Shown here: positions 10,990 through 25,968 of the stretch, one piece after another
How the letters are laid out: every line of letters begins with the position of its first letter
How positions within the stretch are numbered: position 1 is the stretch's first letter
Assembly: GCA_015134335.1 (NCBI GenBank)
Contig: CP043975.1
Span: 148,350 to 212,349 of the forward strand
Direction of reading: 5' to 3'
Source of the DNA: Candidatus Stammera capleta
Lineage (GTDB): Bacteria > Pseudomonadota > Gammaproteobacteria > Enterobacterales > Enterobacteriaceae
DNA: 64,000 nucleotides
Notes under the pieces: generated by a model
The model's input: the letters and a program-made list of their open reading frames with translations, nothing else
What the model was told of the DNA's origin: nothing
Databases searched by the model: none
Position numbers and translations under genes: made by a program

Positions 10990-11062
10990 GGCTACGTAGC
11001 TTAGTGGTTAGAGTACAGCATTCATAACGCTGAGGGCATAGGTTCAAGTCCTATCGTAGCTA
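10990..11062 (+). tRNA. metT: tRNA-Met (elongator), anticodon CAU
   Basis: GGCTACGTAGCTTAGTGGTT followed by the anticodon loop TTCATAA and GGTTCAAGTCC matches E. coli elongator tRNA-Met. A CAU anticodon could also mark the Ile2 tRNA or the initiator. However, the body is Met-elongator-like and lacks the three G-C pairs of the initiator anticodon stem. The acceptor closes with a G1-U72 wobble and A73. CCA is not encoded. It is third in the tRNA cluster, 43 bases before miaB. Confidence 0.93.
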
Positions 11063-11105
11063 TTTGTTTAAATTACGTATATTTTTATAATTATTATTAT
11101 TATAT

Positions 11106-12431
11106 ATGATATATAAAAAAGTTTATATTAAAACATGAGGATGTCAAATGAATTTATATGATTCTAATAAGATAATTAATCATTTAAAATCATTTAATAC
11201 ATATAAATTTGTTGATTCTTATAAAGATAGTAATTTGATTATATTAAATACTTGTTCAATTAGAAAAAAATCAGAACTTAAGGTATTTAATTATTTAAAT
11301 AAATTAAAAAAACTTAAAATATTTAATAATAAAACAATAGTTTGTTTATGTGGGTGTTTGGCTACTCATTTAAAAGATAAAATTTTTAGTAGAACTAATT
11401 TAGTAAATATAATATGTGGTCCTAAATCTATACAAAATTTAAATAATTTGATTATTAAATTTGTAAAATATAAAAAAAGATTAATAGATATTAAAAATAG
11501 AAATATTAGTGAAAATATTAATAAAATTTTATCTGATAATGTTAAAATTAATTCTTTTGTTACAATTATGGAAGGATGTAACAAATTTTGTTCTTATTGT
11601 ATAGTTCCTTTTACTAGAGGTTTTGAATTAAGTAGAAAACCTGAAAGTATAATAAATCAAATATGTTATTTATCTAAGAATAAAATTATTGAAATTAATT
11701 TATTAGGACAAAATGTTAATGCATATAATAGTTTTTTTAAAAATGGAATTAAGTGTGATTTTACAGATTTATTATGTTTAATATCTAAAATTAATAAAAT
11801 TAAAAGAATTAGATTTACTACAAGTCATCCATATAATTTTAATAATAAATTAATTAATAGTTACAAATATTTAAGTAAATTAGTAAATTTTTTACATTTA
11901 CCTGTTCAAAGTGGTTCTAATAAAATATTAAAATTAATGGGTCGTAAATATACTATAGAATATTATAAAGAAATAATTTATAAATTATTATATATAAGAC
12001 CAAATATGTTATTTAGTACTGATTTTATTGTAGGATTTCCAAATGAAACAGAAAAAGATTTTTTAATGACATTAGATTTAATTAAAGAAATTAAATTTGA
12101 TTATAGTTATATTTTTATGTATTCTCCTAGACAAGGAACAATATCATTTAACATGATAGATAATATTGATAATAATGAAAAAAAAAGAAGATTTAAAGAA
12201 ATTAAAAAATTAATAATTGAAAATGTATCTGAAATTAATAAAAAAATGTTATTTAATATTTATAAAATTTTAGTAGAAGGGTTTTCTAAAAAAGATTTTT
12301 CTTATTTATTTGGTCGTACTGAAAATAATCGTAAAGTTTTTTTTATAGGTAAAAAAAATTTATTAGGTAAATTAGTTTCTGTTAAAATTTATAAGATATC
12401 AACATATTATTTATATGGTAAATTAGTATAA
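11106..12431 (+). CDS. miaB: tRNA methylthiotransferase MiaB
   Basis: A radical-SAM iron-sulfur enzyme that turns i6A37 into ms2i6A37 in tRNAs reading UNN codons. The predicted protein has 441 residues (E. coli 474). The start at 11106 is needed because the first cluster-binding cysteine lies in KTWGCQMN, whose Trp is a TGA (11136-11138); a start after that TGA would lose Cys13. The other N-terminal cluster ligands are in NTCSIR and CGCLA. The radical-SAM CxxxCxxC is GCNKFCSYC at about residue 157. A TRAM-like C-terminus follows. It heads miaB-ybeZ-ybeY, as in E. coli. tRNA-Ser(UGA) in this window would be a typical substrate. Confidence 0.96.
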
Positions 12432-12441
12432 TAAGTTTATT

Positions 12442-13110
12442 ATGTATAAAGTAATGAAAAAAAAATTAAAAATTTTTAATTTTATAAAACCTAAAAATAA
12501 AAAACAAATATTATATTTAAATAATATTTTAAATAAAATTATTACATTTGGTATTGGGGTTGCTGGTACAGGAAAAACATATTTAGCAACTGCTTCAGCT
12601 ATAGATTTTTTAAATAAAAGAAAAATATATAGAATTATTTTAGTTAGACCTATTGTAGAAGCTGGTGAAAAATTAGGTTTTTTACCAGGTAGTTATAATC
12701 AAAAAATAGATCCATATTTAAGCCCAATTTATGATATTTTATTTGAAATTTTAGGATCTAATTATTATAAAAAATATATTAAAAATAATATAATTGAAGT
12801 TTTACCTTTGGCATATATGCGTGGTAGAACTTTTAATGATTGTTTTGTTATTTTAGATGAAGCTCAAAATGCTACTATTAATCAAATGAAAATGTTTTTA
12901 ACTAGATTAGGATTTAATACAAAAGTTGTAGTTAATGGAGATATTTCACAAATTGATCTTAATAAAAAATCTATGTCTGGATTAATACATGCAATAAAAA
13001 TTTTTAAGAATTATAAAAATATTGGTTTTACTTTTTTTAAATCTAAAGATATAATGAGATCTGCTATTATTAGAGATATTATAAATGCTTATGAAAAAAA
13101 TAGTTTGTAA
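12442..13110 (+). CDS. ybeZ: PhoH-like ATPase YbeZ, shortened
   Basis: A PhoH-family P-loop ATPase that partners the endoribonuclease YbeY. It is only 222 residues, against about 346 in E. coli; the N-terminal region before the ATPase is missing. The ATPase core is intact: Walker A GVAGTGKTYLA near residue 39, LVRPIVEAGEKLGFLPG, Walker B FVILDEAQNAT, NGDISQIDL and the C-terminal RSAIIRDII. It overlaps the ybeY start by 26 bases, implying translational coupling. Confidence 0.94.
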   Translation: MYKVMKKKLKIFNFIKPKNKKQILYLNNILNKIITFGIGVAGTGKTYLATASAIDFLNKRKIYRIILVRPIVEAGEKLGFLPGSYNQKIDPYLSPIYDILFEILGSNYYKKYIKNNIIEVLPLAYMRGRTFNDCFVILDEAQNATINQMKMFLTRLGFNTKVVVNGDISQIDLNKKSMSGLIHAIKIFKNYKNIGFTFFKSKDIMRSAIIRDIINAYEKNSL

Positions 13111-13549
13111 AAATATTTTTAATTTTAATAAATTTTTTAAATTATATATAAATTATAATGATTGTTTTTTAGTATTAGACTATTTTTTATTAAATAAATT
13201 ATTTTTATTTTTAAATATATTTTTTAATATTAATAAATATACTAACATAATATTAGTAAATTCAAATTTTATGTTAAGTTTAACTAAAAGATATATTAAT
13301 AAAAATAAATCTACTAATGTTTTATCTTTTAAAAATATTATGCATAATAATAATTTATTAGGTGAAATTTATTTATGTCCTTATATAATATTATTAGAAA
13401 TATTTTATTATAAGTATAATTTTTTTAATTATTTTTTATATATATTATTACATGGATTTTTACATTTATTAAATTTTAATCATTCAAATATATTAGAACA
13501 TATTAAAATGAAATTTTTTACGTATTTTATATTAAATTCTATTATTTAA
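13085..13549 (+). CDS. ybeY: Endoribonuclease YbeY
   Basis: A metal-dependent RNase needed for 16S rRNA 3' maturation and ribosome quality control, 154 residues (E. coli 155). The zinc-binding HxxxH...H motif is clear as HGFLHLLNFNH near the C-terminus. KSTNVLSF and LLGEIYLCP match the family. ATG codons at 13085 and 13091 are both possible starts. It closes the miaB operon; the next gene, secE, has its own promoter-like sequence. Confidence 0.93.
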   Translation: MLMKKIVCKNIFNFNKFFKLYINYNDCFLVLDYFLLNKLFLFLNIFFNINKYTNIILVNSNFMLSLTKRYINKNKSTNVLSFKNIMHNNNLLGEIYLCPYIILLEIFYYKYNFFNYFLYILLHGFLHLLNFNHSNILEHIKMKFFTYFILNSII

Positions 13550-13557
13550 AGTATATA

Positions 13558-13586
13558 TTGTTTTTTAATAATTTGTATTTTATAAT
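13558..13586 (+). promoter_or_regulatory. Sigma-70-like promoter for secE-nusG-ribosomal protein-rpoBC
   Basis: A TTGTTT -35 box and a perfect TATAAT -10 box are separated by exactly 17 bases, in the 90-base gap between ybeY and secE. The -10 end is about 54 bases before the secE ATG. No other gap between secE and rpoC is as long, so this is probably the main promoter for the transcription-translation operon. Made from sequence alone; an AT-rich background makes chance matches common, though the exact spacing helps. Confidence 0.6.
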
Positions 13587-13639
13587 ATATAATTTATAAT
13601 TTTATTTATTAATAAATAAAAATTTTGAAGTAAATTGAA

Positions 13640-14008
13640 ATGTATATTTTTTTAGATAGAGTATCAAATTTTTATAAAATATTATTTTTATTAAGTATTG
13701 TAATAATTATTTTATTACAAAATTTATATTTTAGTAATTTATTTTGATTATTAAAACTGATATATAATATATTAATATATTTTAGTTTATTTACTATATT
13801 AGAATCTATATATTTTTTTAAATATATTATTAATTTTTTTAATCATTCTAAATTAGAAGTATCTAAAATTATTTGGCCTACAATTTCAGAAATTAATAAA
13901 ATTATTTTTATAGTTTTTGTATTTATATTTATAATTTCATGAATTATATGATTTATTGATATAGCTTTAATATATATATTATCCATAATAATTAATTTGG
14001 AATTATAA
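13640..14008 (+). CDS. secE: Protein translocase subunit SecE
   Basis: An inner-membrane subunit of the SecYEG channel, 122 residues (E. coli 127). Like the E. coli protein it has two N-terminal hydrophobic segments, an amphipathic helix ending in the conserved SKLEVSKIIWPT (about residues 73-84), and a last transmembrane helix. Trp codons appear both as TGA (13744-13746) and as TGG (in IIWPT), showing that both codons are in use. It is separated from nusG by one base. Confidence 0.93.
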
Positions 14009-14009
14009 T

Positions 14010-14561
14010 ATGTTTAAATCTCAAAAATTTAAAAAATGATATGTAATACAAGTATTTTCTGGTTTTGAAGATAAAGCAGCATATAAATTAAAAAATTGTA
14101 TTAAATTATATAGATTAAAAAAATATTTTGGAGATATTTTAATACCTACAGAAAAAATAATGGAAATTAAAAATGGTTATAGAATTAAAAGTGACCGTAA
14201 ATTTTTTCCAGGATATTTTTTAATTAATATGGTTATGAATGAAAAAAATTGATATTTAATACGCGGTATACCAAAAATTATAGGATTTATAGGTGATAAT
14301 TCAAAAAATCCAATTCCTATAAGTAGTAAAGAAATTGATTTAATAAAAAATAAATTAAAATTAATTGGAAATAAACCTAGACCAAAAATATTATTTGAAC
14401 AAGGTGAATTAATTAGAGTTAAAAATGGTCCTTTTTCAGATTTTAGTGGAACAGTTGAAGAAGTAGATTATGATAAAAATAGATTAAAAGTTTCTGTATT
14501 AATATTTGGAAGATCAACTCCTGTAGAATTGGATTTTTCTCAAGTTGAAAAAAGTTGTTAA
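14010..14561 (+). CDS. nusG: Transcription elongation/antitermination factor NusG
   Basis: A 183-residue factor (E. coli 181) that binds RNA polymerase and couples it to ribosome or Rho. The NGN domain begins [18 protein letters not shown], with Trp as [15 protein letters not shown] and a C-terminal KOW domain ([19 protein letters not shown]) follow. It shares the secE transcript and is followed by rplK, the universal order. Confidence 0.97.
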
Positions 14562-14602
14562 TTATAATTATATTTTTAAATAAATTTTAAAATTGATTAA
14601 AT

Positions 14603-15028
14603 ATGTCAAAAATCTCATATATTAAATTACAAATTTTATCTGGTATGGCTAATCCTAGCCCTCCTATAGGTCCTGCGTTAGGACAAAAAGGTATAAATAT
14701 TATGGAGTTTTGTAAATCTTTTAATAAAAAAACTTTTCATTTGGAAAAAGGTATGCCTATACCAGTTATAATAACTGTTTTTCAAGATCGTTCTTTTAGT
14801 TATATAATTAAAAGTCCTCCTTCTTCATTTTTAATTAAAAAATATTTATTAATTAAAAAGGGTTCTGATAAACCTGGAACTAAAATAATAGGTTATATTA
14901 AAGAAGATATTTTAGTAAAAATTGCTAATATAAAATTATTAGATATGAATTCTAATAATATAAATTCTATTATAAAATGTTTAATTGGTACTGCATGTTC
15001 TATGGGAGTTAAAATTGAAAGTAATTAA
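14603..15028 (+). CDS. rplK: 50S ribosomal protein uL11
   Basis: A 141-residue protein (E. coli 142) forming the base of the L7/L12 stalk and the GTPase-associated centre. Conserved [21 protein letters not shown] and a C-terminal [11 protein letters not shown] are present. It is second in the nusG-rplK-rplA-rplJ-rplL-rpoB-rpoC run. It contains no TGA codon. Confidence 0.98.
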   Translation: MSKISYIKLQILSGMANPSPPIGPALGQKGINIMEFCKSFNKKTFHLEKGMPIPVIITVFQDRSFSYIIKSPPSSFLIKKYLLIKKGSDKPGTKIIGYIKEDILVKIANIKLLDMNSNNINSIIKCLIGTACSMGVKIESN

Positions 15029-15059
15029 TTGAATAATTATATTTATTATATAAATTAAC

Positions 15060-15743
15060 ATGAATAATATTAGAACTAACTTAGTAAACAAATTAATATA
15101 TATTTTAGATAATTTTAAATTTAATTGCAAAAAACGTAATTTTATAGAATCTGTGGATATATCAATAAATTTAAATATTGATGTAAAAAATATTAATCAA
15201 CATATATATGGTAGTGTAATATTACCATATAAAACTCAACAATTAAAAATTATAGCAGTTTTTTATAATTGTAAAGATAAAACTGTTAAGAATAAAATAT
15301 ATTCTTATGGAGCTAGTTTTGTTGGTTATAAAAGTTTAATAAATAAAATTATTATAAATAAACGTAAATTAAATTTTAATTTGTTATTAACAAATTCTTT
15401 ATTATTAAATAAATTAGATAAAGTAAATTCAATATTAGGACCTAAAAATTTAATTCCTAATATTAAATATAATACTGTTACTAATAATTTTAAAAAAACT
15501 ATTAAAGAATTTTTAAATGGTAGAATTATATATAAAAATGATAAATTTGGTATTATACATTTAACAATAGGTCAAATTAATTATGATAGTTATAAATTAG
15601 CTAATAATATAATTTGTATAATTCGTCATATTAAATCTACAAAACCTACTTTTATTAAAAATATTTTTTTTATAAAAAATATTTTTTTATCTACTACAAT
15701 GGGTAATAGTTTTTTAATAGATTTAAATGATTTAAATTTTTAA
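15060..15743 (+). CDS. rplA: 50S ribosomal protein uL1
   Basis: A 227-residue L1 stalk protein (E. coli 234) that in E. coli also represses its own operon by binding the rplK-rplA mRNA. The sequence is diverged, but FIESVDISINLNIDVKN, the loop LGPKNLIPN and LTNSLLLNKLDKVNSILGP identify it. The uL1-binding leader structure was not searched for. It lies 31 bases after rplK. Confidence 0.95.
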   Translation: MNNIRTNLVNKLIYILDNFKFNCKKRNFIESVDISINLNIDVKNINQHIYGSVILPYKTQQLKIIAVFYNCKDKTVKNKIYSYGASFVGYKSLINKIIINKRKLNFNLLLTNSLLLNKLDKVNSILGPKNLIPNIKYNTVTNNFKKTIKEFLNGRIIYKNDKFGIIHLTIGQINYDSYKLANNIICIIRHIKSTKPTFIKNIFFIKNIFLSTTMGNSFLIDLNDLNF

Positions 15744-15771
15744 ATTAATTAATAATTTTTAGGTATTTTAA

Positions 15772-16272
15772 ATGTTATTAAATTTACAACAAAAGAAAAA
15801 TTTTGTTTTAAGATTAAAAGATAAATTAATAAAATCTAAATATATAATTTTAATTAAATTTTTAAAATTTAAAGTTAATGATTTAAATAAATTAAGATTA
15901 GAAATTAATAAATATAAAAAATTATATTTAGTTGTATTAAAAAATAAATTATTTAAATTAGCAATACAAAACACAAAATATAATTTTTTAAATAAATATA
16001 TTGTAGGATCAATGATATTATTTTGTTCATATAATATTACAAATAAAGATATTTTATGAAATATATTGATAAATTTTATATTAAATAATAAGAAAAATTT
16101 AGTTATTAATGCTTTTGTTTATAATAATAAATTAATTTCACTTAAAATAGTTAATAAATTAATAAAATATAATACTATAGATAAAGCGTTTATTTATTTT
16201 ATAAATTATTTAAAAAACATTAGTATAGTTAGATTATTAAATGTATTATTGATAATTAAAAACAATAAATAA
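15772..16272 (+). CDS. rplJ: 50S ribosomal protein uL10
   Basis: A 166-residue protein (E. coli 165) that anchors bL12 dimers to the stalk. One internal TGA (16057-16059) is Trp. The N-terminal half shows the L10 pattern LRLEINKYKKLYLVVLKNKLFKLA, and the C-terminal helix that binds bL12 follows the Trp. A TTAGG ribosome-binding site precedes the ATG. Sequence similarity is modest; position between rplA and rplL makes it secure. Confidence 0.92.
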
Positions 16273-16289
16273 TTTATTAGGTAATAATT

Positions 16290-16655
16290 ATGCAAATTAC
16301 GAAAAAACAAATTTTAGAAAAAATATATTCTATGACATTACTAGAAATAGTTGAATTGATAGATGATTTAGAAAAAAAATTTGGTATTAGTAATATACAA
16401 AATTTTAATACAAATAATTTAGATAATAATAAAAAAATTAAAAAAAATGAATTTAATTTATATTTAAAATCTATAGGTACAAACAAAATATCTGTAATTA
16501 AAATTATACGTAATTTTTTAAATTTAGGATTAAAAGACGCAAAAGATTTAGTTGAATCTAGTCCTGTTTTAATAAAAGAAAAAATGAATAAAATAGATTT
16601 AGATTCTTTAAAAAATTCTTTAGAAGAAGTTGGAGCAACAATTGAAATTAAATAA
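16290..16655 (+). CDS. rplL: 50S ribosomal protein bL12
   Basis: A 121-residue protein, identical in length to E. coli L7/L12. It has an N-terminal dimerisation helix (TKKQILEKIYSMTLLEIVELIDDLEKKFG), a hinge that is Asn/Lys-rich instead of Ala-rich, and a conserved C-terminal factor-binding domain (KISVIKIIRNFLNLGLKDAKDLVESSP). A TTTATTAGG motif precedes the start. Confidence 0.97.
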   Translation: MQITKKQILEKIYSMTLLEIVELIDDLEKKFGISNIQNFNTNNLDNNKKIKKNEFNLYLKSIGTNKISVIKIIRNFLNLGLKDAKDLVESSPVLIKEKMNKIDLDSLKNSLEEVGATIEIK

Positions 16656-16696
16656 AGTTAAATAAAATAAATATAATATAATAAATTGGTAATTTT

Positions 16697-19600
16697 ATGT
16701 ATTTAACTAATACTGAAAAAAAACGTATACGTAAAAATTTTGGTAAAATACCTCAAATAGTTAATATACCATATTTATTAAATATACAAATTAATTCTTA
16801 TAATAAATTTTTATATAAATTAAATAATTTAGAATCTGGAATAAATAATTCATTAAATTCTATTTTTCCCATTTATAATTATAATAATGATATTAAATTG
16901 TTATATAAATATTATAAATTAAAAAAATGTATTTTTAATGATCATGAATGTCAAATAAGGGGGTTAACATATTTTGTTTCTTTAAAAGTCAAATTATGTT
17001 TAATATATTATGAAAAAAATGTAAAAAAATTAAGTAAAGAGCAATATGTTTATATGGGAGAAATTCCTTTAATGACTAAACGGGGTACTTTTATTGTTAA
17101 TGGTACTGAAAGAGTAGTGGTATCTCAATTACATAGAAGCCCAGGAGTTTTTTTTGATAGTGATAAAAATAAATTAAATTCTTTAGGTAAAACACTTTAT
17201 AGTGCTAGAATAATTCCTTATAGGGGTTCATGATTAGATTTTGAATTTGATGGTAAAGATTATTTATTTTTTCGTATTGATCGTAAGAAGAAAATTCCAA
17301 TAACTGTTTTTTTAAAAGCATTAAATTTTAATGTAGTAAAAATTTTTAGTATATTTTTTGATTATATAAATTTTAGAATTTTGGATAAATATATATATAT
17401 GGATTTAATTCCAATTAGACTTAAAGGTGAAATATTAAATTTTAATATAGTATTTAATAATAAAATTTATGTAAAAAAAGGAAGAAGAATTCTTTTGAAA
17501 CATATTAATAAAATGCAGTGTGATAATGTTAATTACATTAAAGTACCTAAAAAATATTTAATAGGCAAAATTTTATATAATGATATAAAGATTTTAAAAC
17601 AAGATAATAATATGTATATAATAAAAGCTAATACTAAAATAGATATTAGTTTATTAGAAGATCTTGTTAATAATAATAAAAATTTTAAAACTTTGTATAT
17701 TAATGATTTTAATTCTTATATTTATAATACATTAAATATTGATTATATTAATAATGAAAAAGAAGCTTTAATAGAAATTTATAGAATGTTAAGACCAGGT
17801 GAACCTTCAACTTTTGAAGCTTCTAAAATTTTATTTAAAAATTTATTTTTTAAATTTGATAAATATGATTTATCTGATGTAGGTAGAATGAAAATTAATA
17901 CTTCTTTAAATTTTAATAAAAATTATAAACATTATAAATCTAATGTTTTGCATAAATATGATATTATTTATATAATTAAAAAATTAATTAATATAAGAAA
18001 TAATAATGATATTATAGATGATATAGATCATTTAGGTAATCGTAGAATTAGATCTGTAGGTGAAATGGTTGAAAATCAATTTCGTTTAGGTTTATTAAGA
18101 ATTGAAAAAACAATTAGAGAACGTTTATCATTAGTTAATCAATGTAATAATTTATATCCTAAGGATTTAGTTAATTCAAAACCTTTATCTTCTATTATAA
18201 AAGATTTTTTTTGTACAAGTCAATTGTCTCAATTTATGGATCAAAATAATCCTTTGTCTGAAATAACACATAAACGTAGAATATCTGCTTTAGGTCCAGG
18301 TGGATTAACAAGAGAAAGGGCGGGTTTTGAAGTTCGTGATGTACATACAACACATTATGGAAGAATTTGTCCTATTGAAACTCCTGAAGGACCTAATATA
18401 GGTTTAATTAATTCATTATCGATTTATTCTAAAGTTAATAAGTATGGTTTTTTAGAAACCCCTTATAGATTAGTAAAAGAAGGTATTATTTATAATGATA
18501 TTTATTATTTGTCTGCTATAGAAGACTATAATTATATAATAGCTCCTTGTAATATTAATATAGATAGTAATAATAAAATAATAGATAAATTTATAATATG
18601 TAGGTATAGAGGAGAATTTAATTTATTTAAATATAACCAAATTAATTATATTGATGTTTCTCCTCAACAAATAGTATCAATAGGTTCTGCGTTAATACCT
18701 TTTTTAGAACATAATGATGCAAATCGTGCATTAATGGGTGCTAATATGCAAAGACAAGCTGTTCCTTGTTTAAGAGCTGATGTTCCTTTAGTAGGAACAG
18801 GAATGGAGAGAATTATAGCTTATGATTCTGGTTCTTTAGTTGTTTGTAAAAATTCAGGTATAGTTACTTATGTAGATTCTATTAAAATTATTGTTAAGAT
18901 TTTAAAAAAAAATATAGATTTAAAAAATAAAATTGATATTTATTATTTAAAAAAATTTATAAGATCAAATCAAAATACTTGTATAAATCATAAACCTTGT
19001 GTAACTTTAAATGAAAAGGTAAAAAAAGGGGATATATTAGCAGACAATACATCTACTAATTTAGGAGAGCTTGCTTTAGGTCAAAATGTTCGTGTGGCTT
19101 TTATGCCATGAAATGGTTATAATTTTGAAGATTCTATAGTAATTTCAGAAAGAATTATTCATGATGATTTGTTTACTAGCTTACATATACATGAGTTATC
19201 TTGTATATGTAGAGATACTAAATTAGGAGTTGAAGAAATTACTTCAGATATTCCTAATATAAACGAATCTATATTATCTAAATTAGATGATAATGGTATA
19301 GTTTATATAGGTGCTGAAGTATTATCAGGAGATATTTTAGTTGGAAAAGTAACCCCTAAAGGAGAAACTCAATTAACTCCAGAAGAAAAATTATTAAGAG
19401 CTATTTTTGGTGAAAAAGCTTCTGAAGTAAAAGATTCTTCTTTAAGAGTTCCTAATAATATAAATGGTACTGTAATAGATGTACAAATTTTTAATAGAGA
19501 AGGAATAAAAAAAGATAATAGATTATTAGAAATTGAAAATATTAAATTAGATCAAATAAAATCTAATTTTAAAGATAATTTATTATATTATAAAGATATA

Positions 19601-20710
19601 TTAAAAAAACAAATTCAAGATTTATTATATAATTTTAATTCTAAAGTTATTTTAGAAAAAAATATTAATTTAAAAAAAATTAAAAATATTGATTTTAAAA
19701 ATATTAAATTAAATAAAAAAATTTATATATTAATAAATTCATATATTAAATTAAAAGATATTTTAGAAAATAAAATTAATTATTTAAGTAAATTAATATG
19801 TAAAGGAAATGAACTTGCACCTGGTATAACTAAAATTGTTAAAGTATATTTAGCTGTAAAATGTAAACTTCAAGTAGGAGATAAAATGTCTGGAAGGCAT
19901 GGTAATAAAGGTGTTATATCTAAAATTTGTCCAATAGAAGATATGCCTTATGATAAAAACGGTATACCAGTAGATATGATTTTAAATCCTTTAGGAGTAC
20001 CTTCTAGAATGAATATAGGTCAAGTATTAGAAACACATTTAGGTTTGGCATGTAAAGAGTTAGGAAATAAAATATATAATGATTTTTATATTAAAAAAAA
20101 GAGTTTAAATAAAATTAAAAAATTTATACAAAAAATATATAATATAAAAAAAAATAAAATAAATATAGAAAATTTTAGTAAAAGTGATTTATTAGTATTA
20201 ATAAAAAATTTAATTAAAGGATTTACTGTTGCAACTCCTGTTTTTGATGGTATTAAAGAGAATCAGATAAAAAAATTATTAAAATTAGTTAATTATCCTG
20301 AATCTGGTCAAATATATTTATATGATGGATTGACAGGTTATAAATTTGATAATCCTATTACTGTTGGTTATATGTATATGATGAAATTAAATCATTTAGT
20401 AGATGATAAAATACATTCTAGATCTACAGGATCTTATAGCTTAATTACTCAGCAACCTTTAGGTGGTAAATCACAATTTGGAGGTCAAAGATTTGGTGAA
20501 ATGGAAGTATGGGCTTTAGAAGCTTATGGGGCAGCTTATACATTACAAGAAATGTTAACAGTTAAGTCAGATGATGTTAACGGAAGAACTAAAATATATA
20601 AAAATATTATTAATGATAATCATTATATGGAACCAAGTATGCCTGAATCTTTTAATGTTTTAATAAAAGAAATTTGTTCTTTAGCTATTAATATTGATTT
20701 AAAAAAATAA
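16697..20710 (+). CDS. rpoB: DNA-directed RNA polymerase beta subunit
   Basis: A 1337-residue catalytic subunit (E. coli 1342). The gene is interrupted by TGA at 17231-17233 and 19109-19111 and is continuous only if these are Trp; both align with conserved Trp positions (RGSW.DFEFD, FMPWNGYNFED). The rifampicin-region motif [18 protein letters not shown] is intact, as are [16 protein letters not shown] sequence, METHLG-type sequence and the C-terminal [24 protein letters not shown], where Trp is TGG. Length and motifs suggest a fully functional subunit. Confidence 0.99.
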
Positions 20711-20756
20711 AATTTTATTTAAATATTATAATATAAATTTATTAGGAATATATATT

Positions 20757-24956
<4,200 letters not shown>

Positions 24957-24972
24957 TATATTTTTAATAGAA

Positions 24973-25968
24973 ATGAAAAAAAATATTAAAATTTTTAGTG
25001 CTATACAGCCTACAGGTAATTTAACTATAGGTCATTATTTAGGTATATTAAGATTTTGAAAAAATTTACAATATAAATATTTTTGTTTATATTGTATAGC
25101 TGATTTACATGCTCTTACTATTTATAATAAAAATAATAAAATTAATAATCAAATATTAGATTTATTGGCTTTTATATTAGCAGTAGGTATTAATCCATCT
25201 CGTTCTATTTTATTTTTACAATCAGATGTTATAGAGCATTTAAAATTATATTGAATACTAAATTGTTATACATATATAGGAGAATTAAATAGAATGACGC
25301 AATATAAAAGTAAATCTGAAATTTATTTAAATAATTTATCTTTATTTAGTTATCCTGTTTTAATGGCTTCAGATATTTTATTATATGATATTGATTTTGT
25401 ATGTATTGGTAAAGACCAAATTCAACATATTGAATTAATTAGGAAAATTTCTAAAAGGTTTAATAAATTATATAAAACAAATTGTTTTAAAATTCCTAAT
25501 TACATATTAGATGAAAATTTTTCTAAAATATTATCTTTAATAGATATTAATAAAAAAATGTCAAAATCAGATGTTAATATTAATAATGTTATTTTTTTAT
25601 TTGATTCTCCTGAAATTATTAAGTATAAAATATATAATAGTTTAACTGATAATGATATTCCACCTAAAATTATTTTTGATGTTGATAATAAACCTGGAGT
25701 TTCAAATTTATTAAATATATTATCTGGTATTACAGATGTATCAATAAAAAACTTAGAAAAATATTTTATAAATTATAATTATAATAAATTTAAAAATATA
25801 TTTTATAAAATTTTATCTAAATTTTTATTAAAATTACAAAAAAAATTTTGATATTTTAGAAATAAAGAAGAATTTTTAATAAAAATATTAAATATAGGAA
25901 AAGTTAAGTCTAAATTTTTAGCTAAAAAAAAAATATTTAATATATATAAATTATTAAATTTTAAATAA
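24973..25968 (+). CDS. trpS: Tryptophanyl-tRNA synthetase
   Basis: A class I synthetase charging tRNA-Trp, 331 residues (E. coli 334). The HIGH-type motif is TIGHYLG near residue 20 and the KMSKS motif is KKMSKSD around residue 196. The first half includes YWILNCYTYIGELNRMTQYKSK, with Trp as TGA. In this genome the enzyme must also charge whichever tRNA reads UGA; that tRNA is not in the window. It follows rpoC by 16 bases. Its TAA stop abuts the stop of the convergent ung. Confidence 0.97.
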
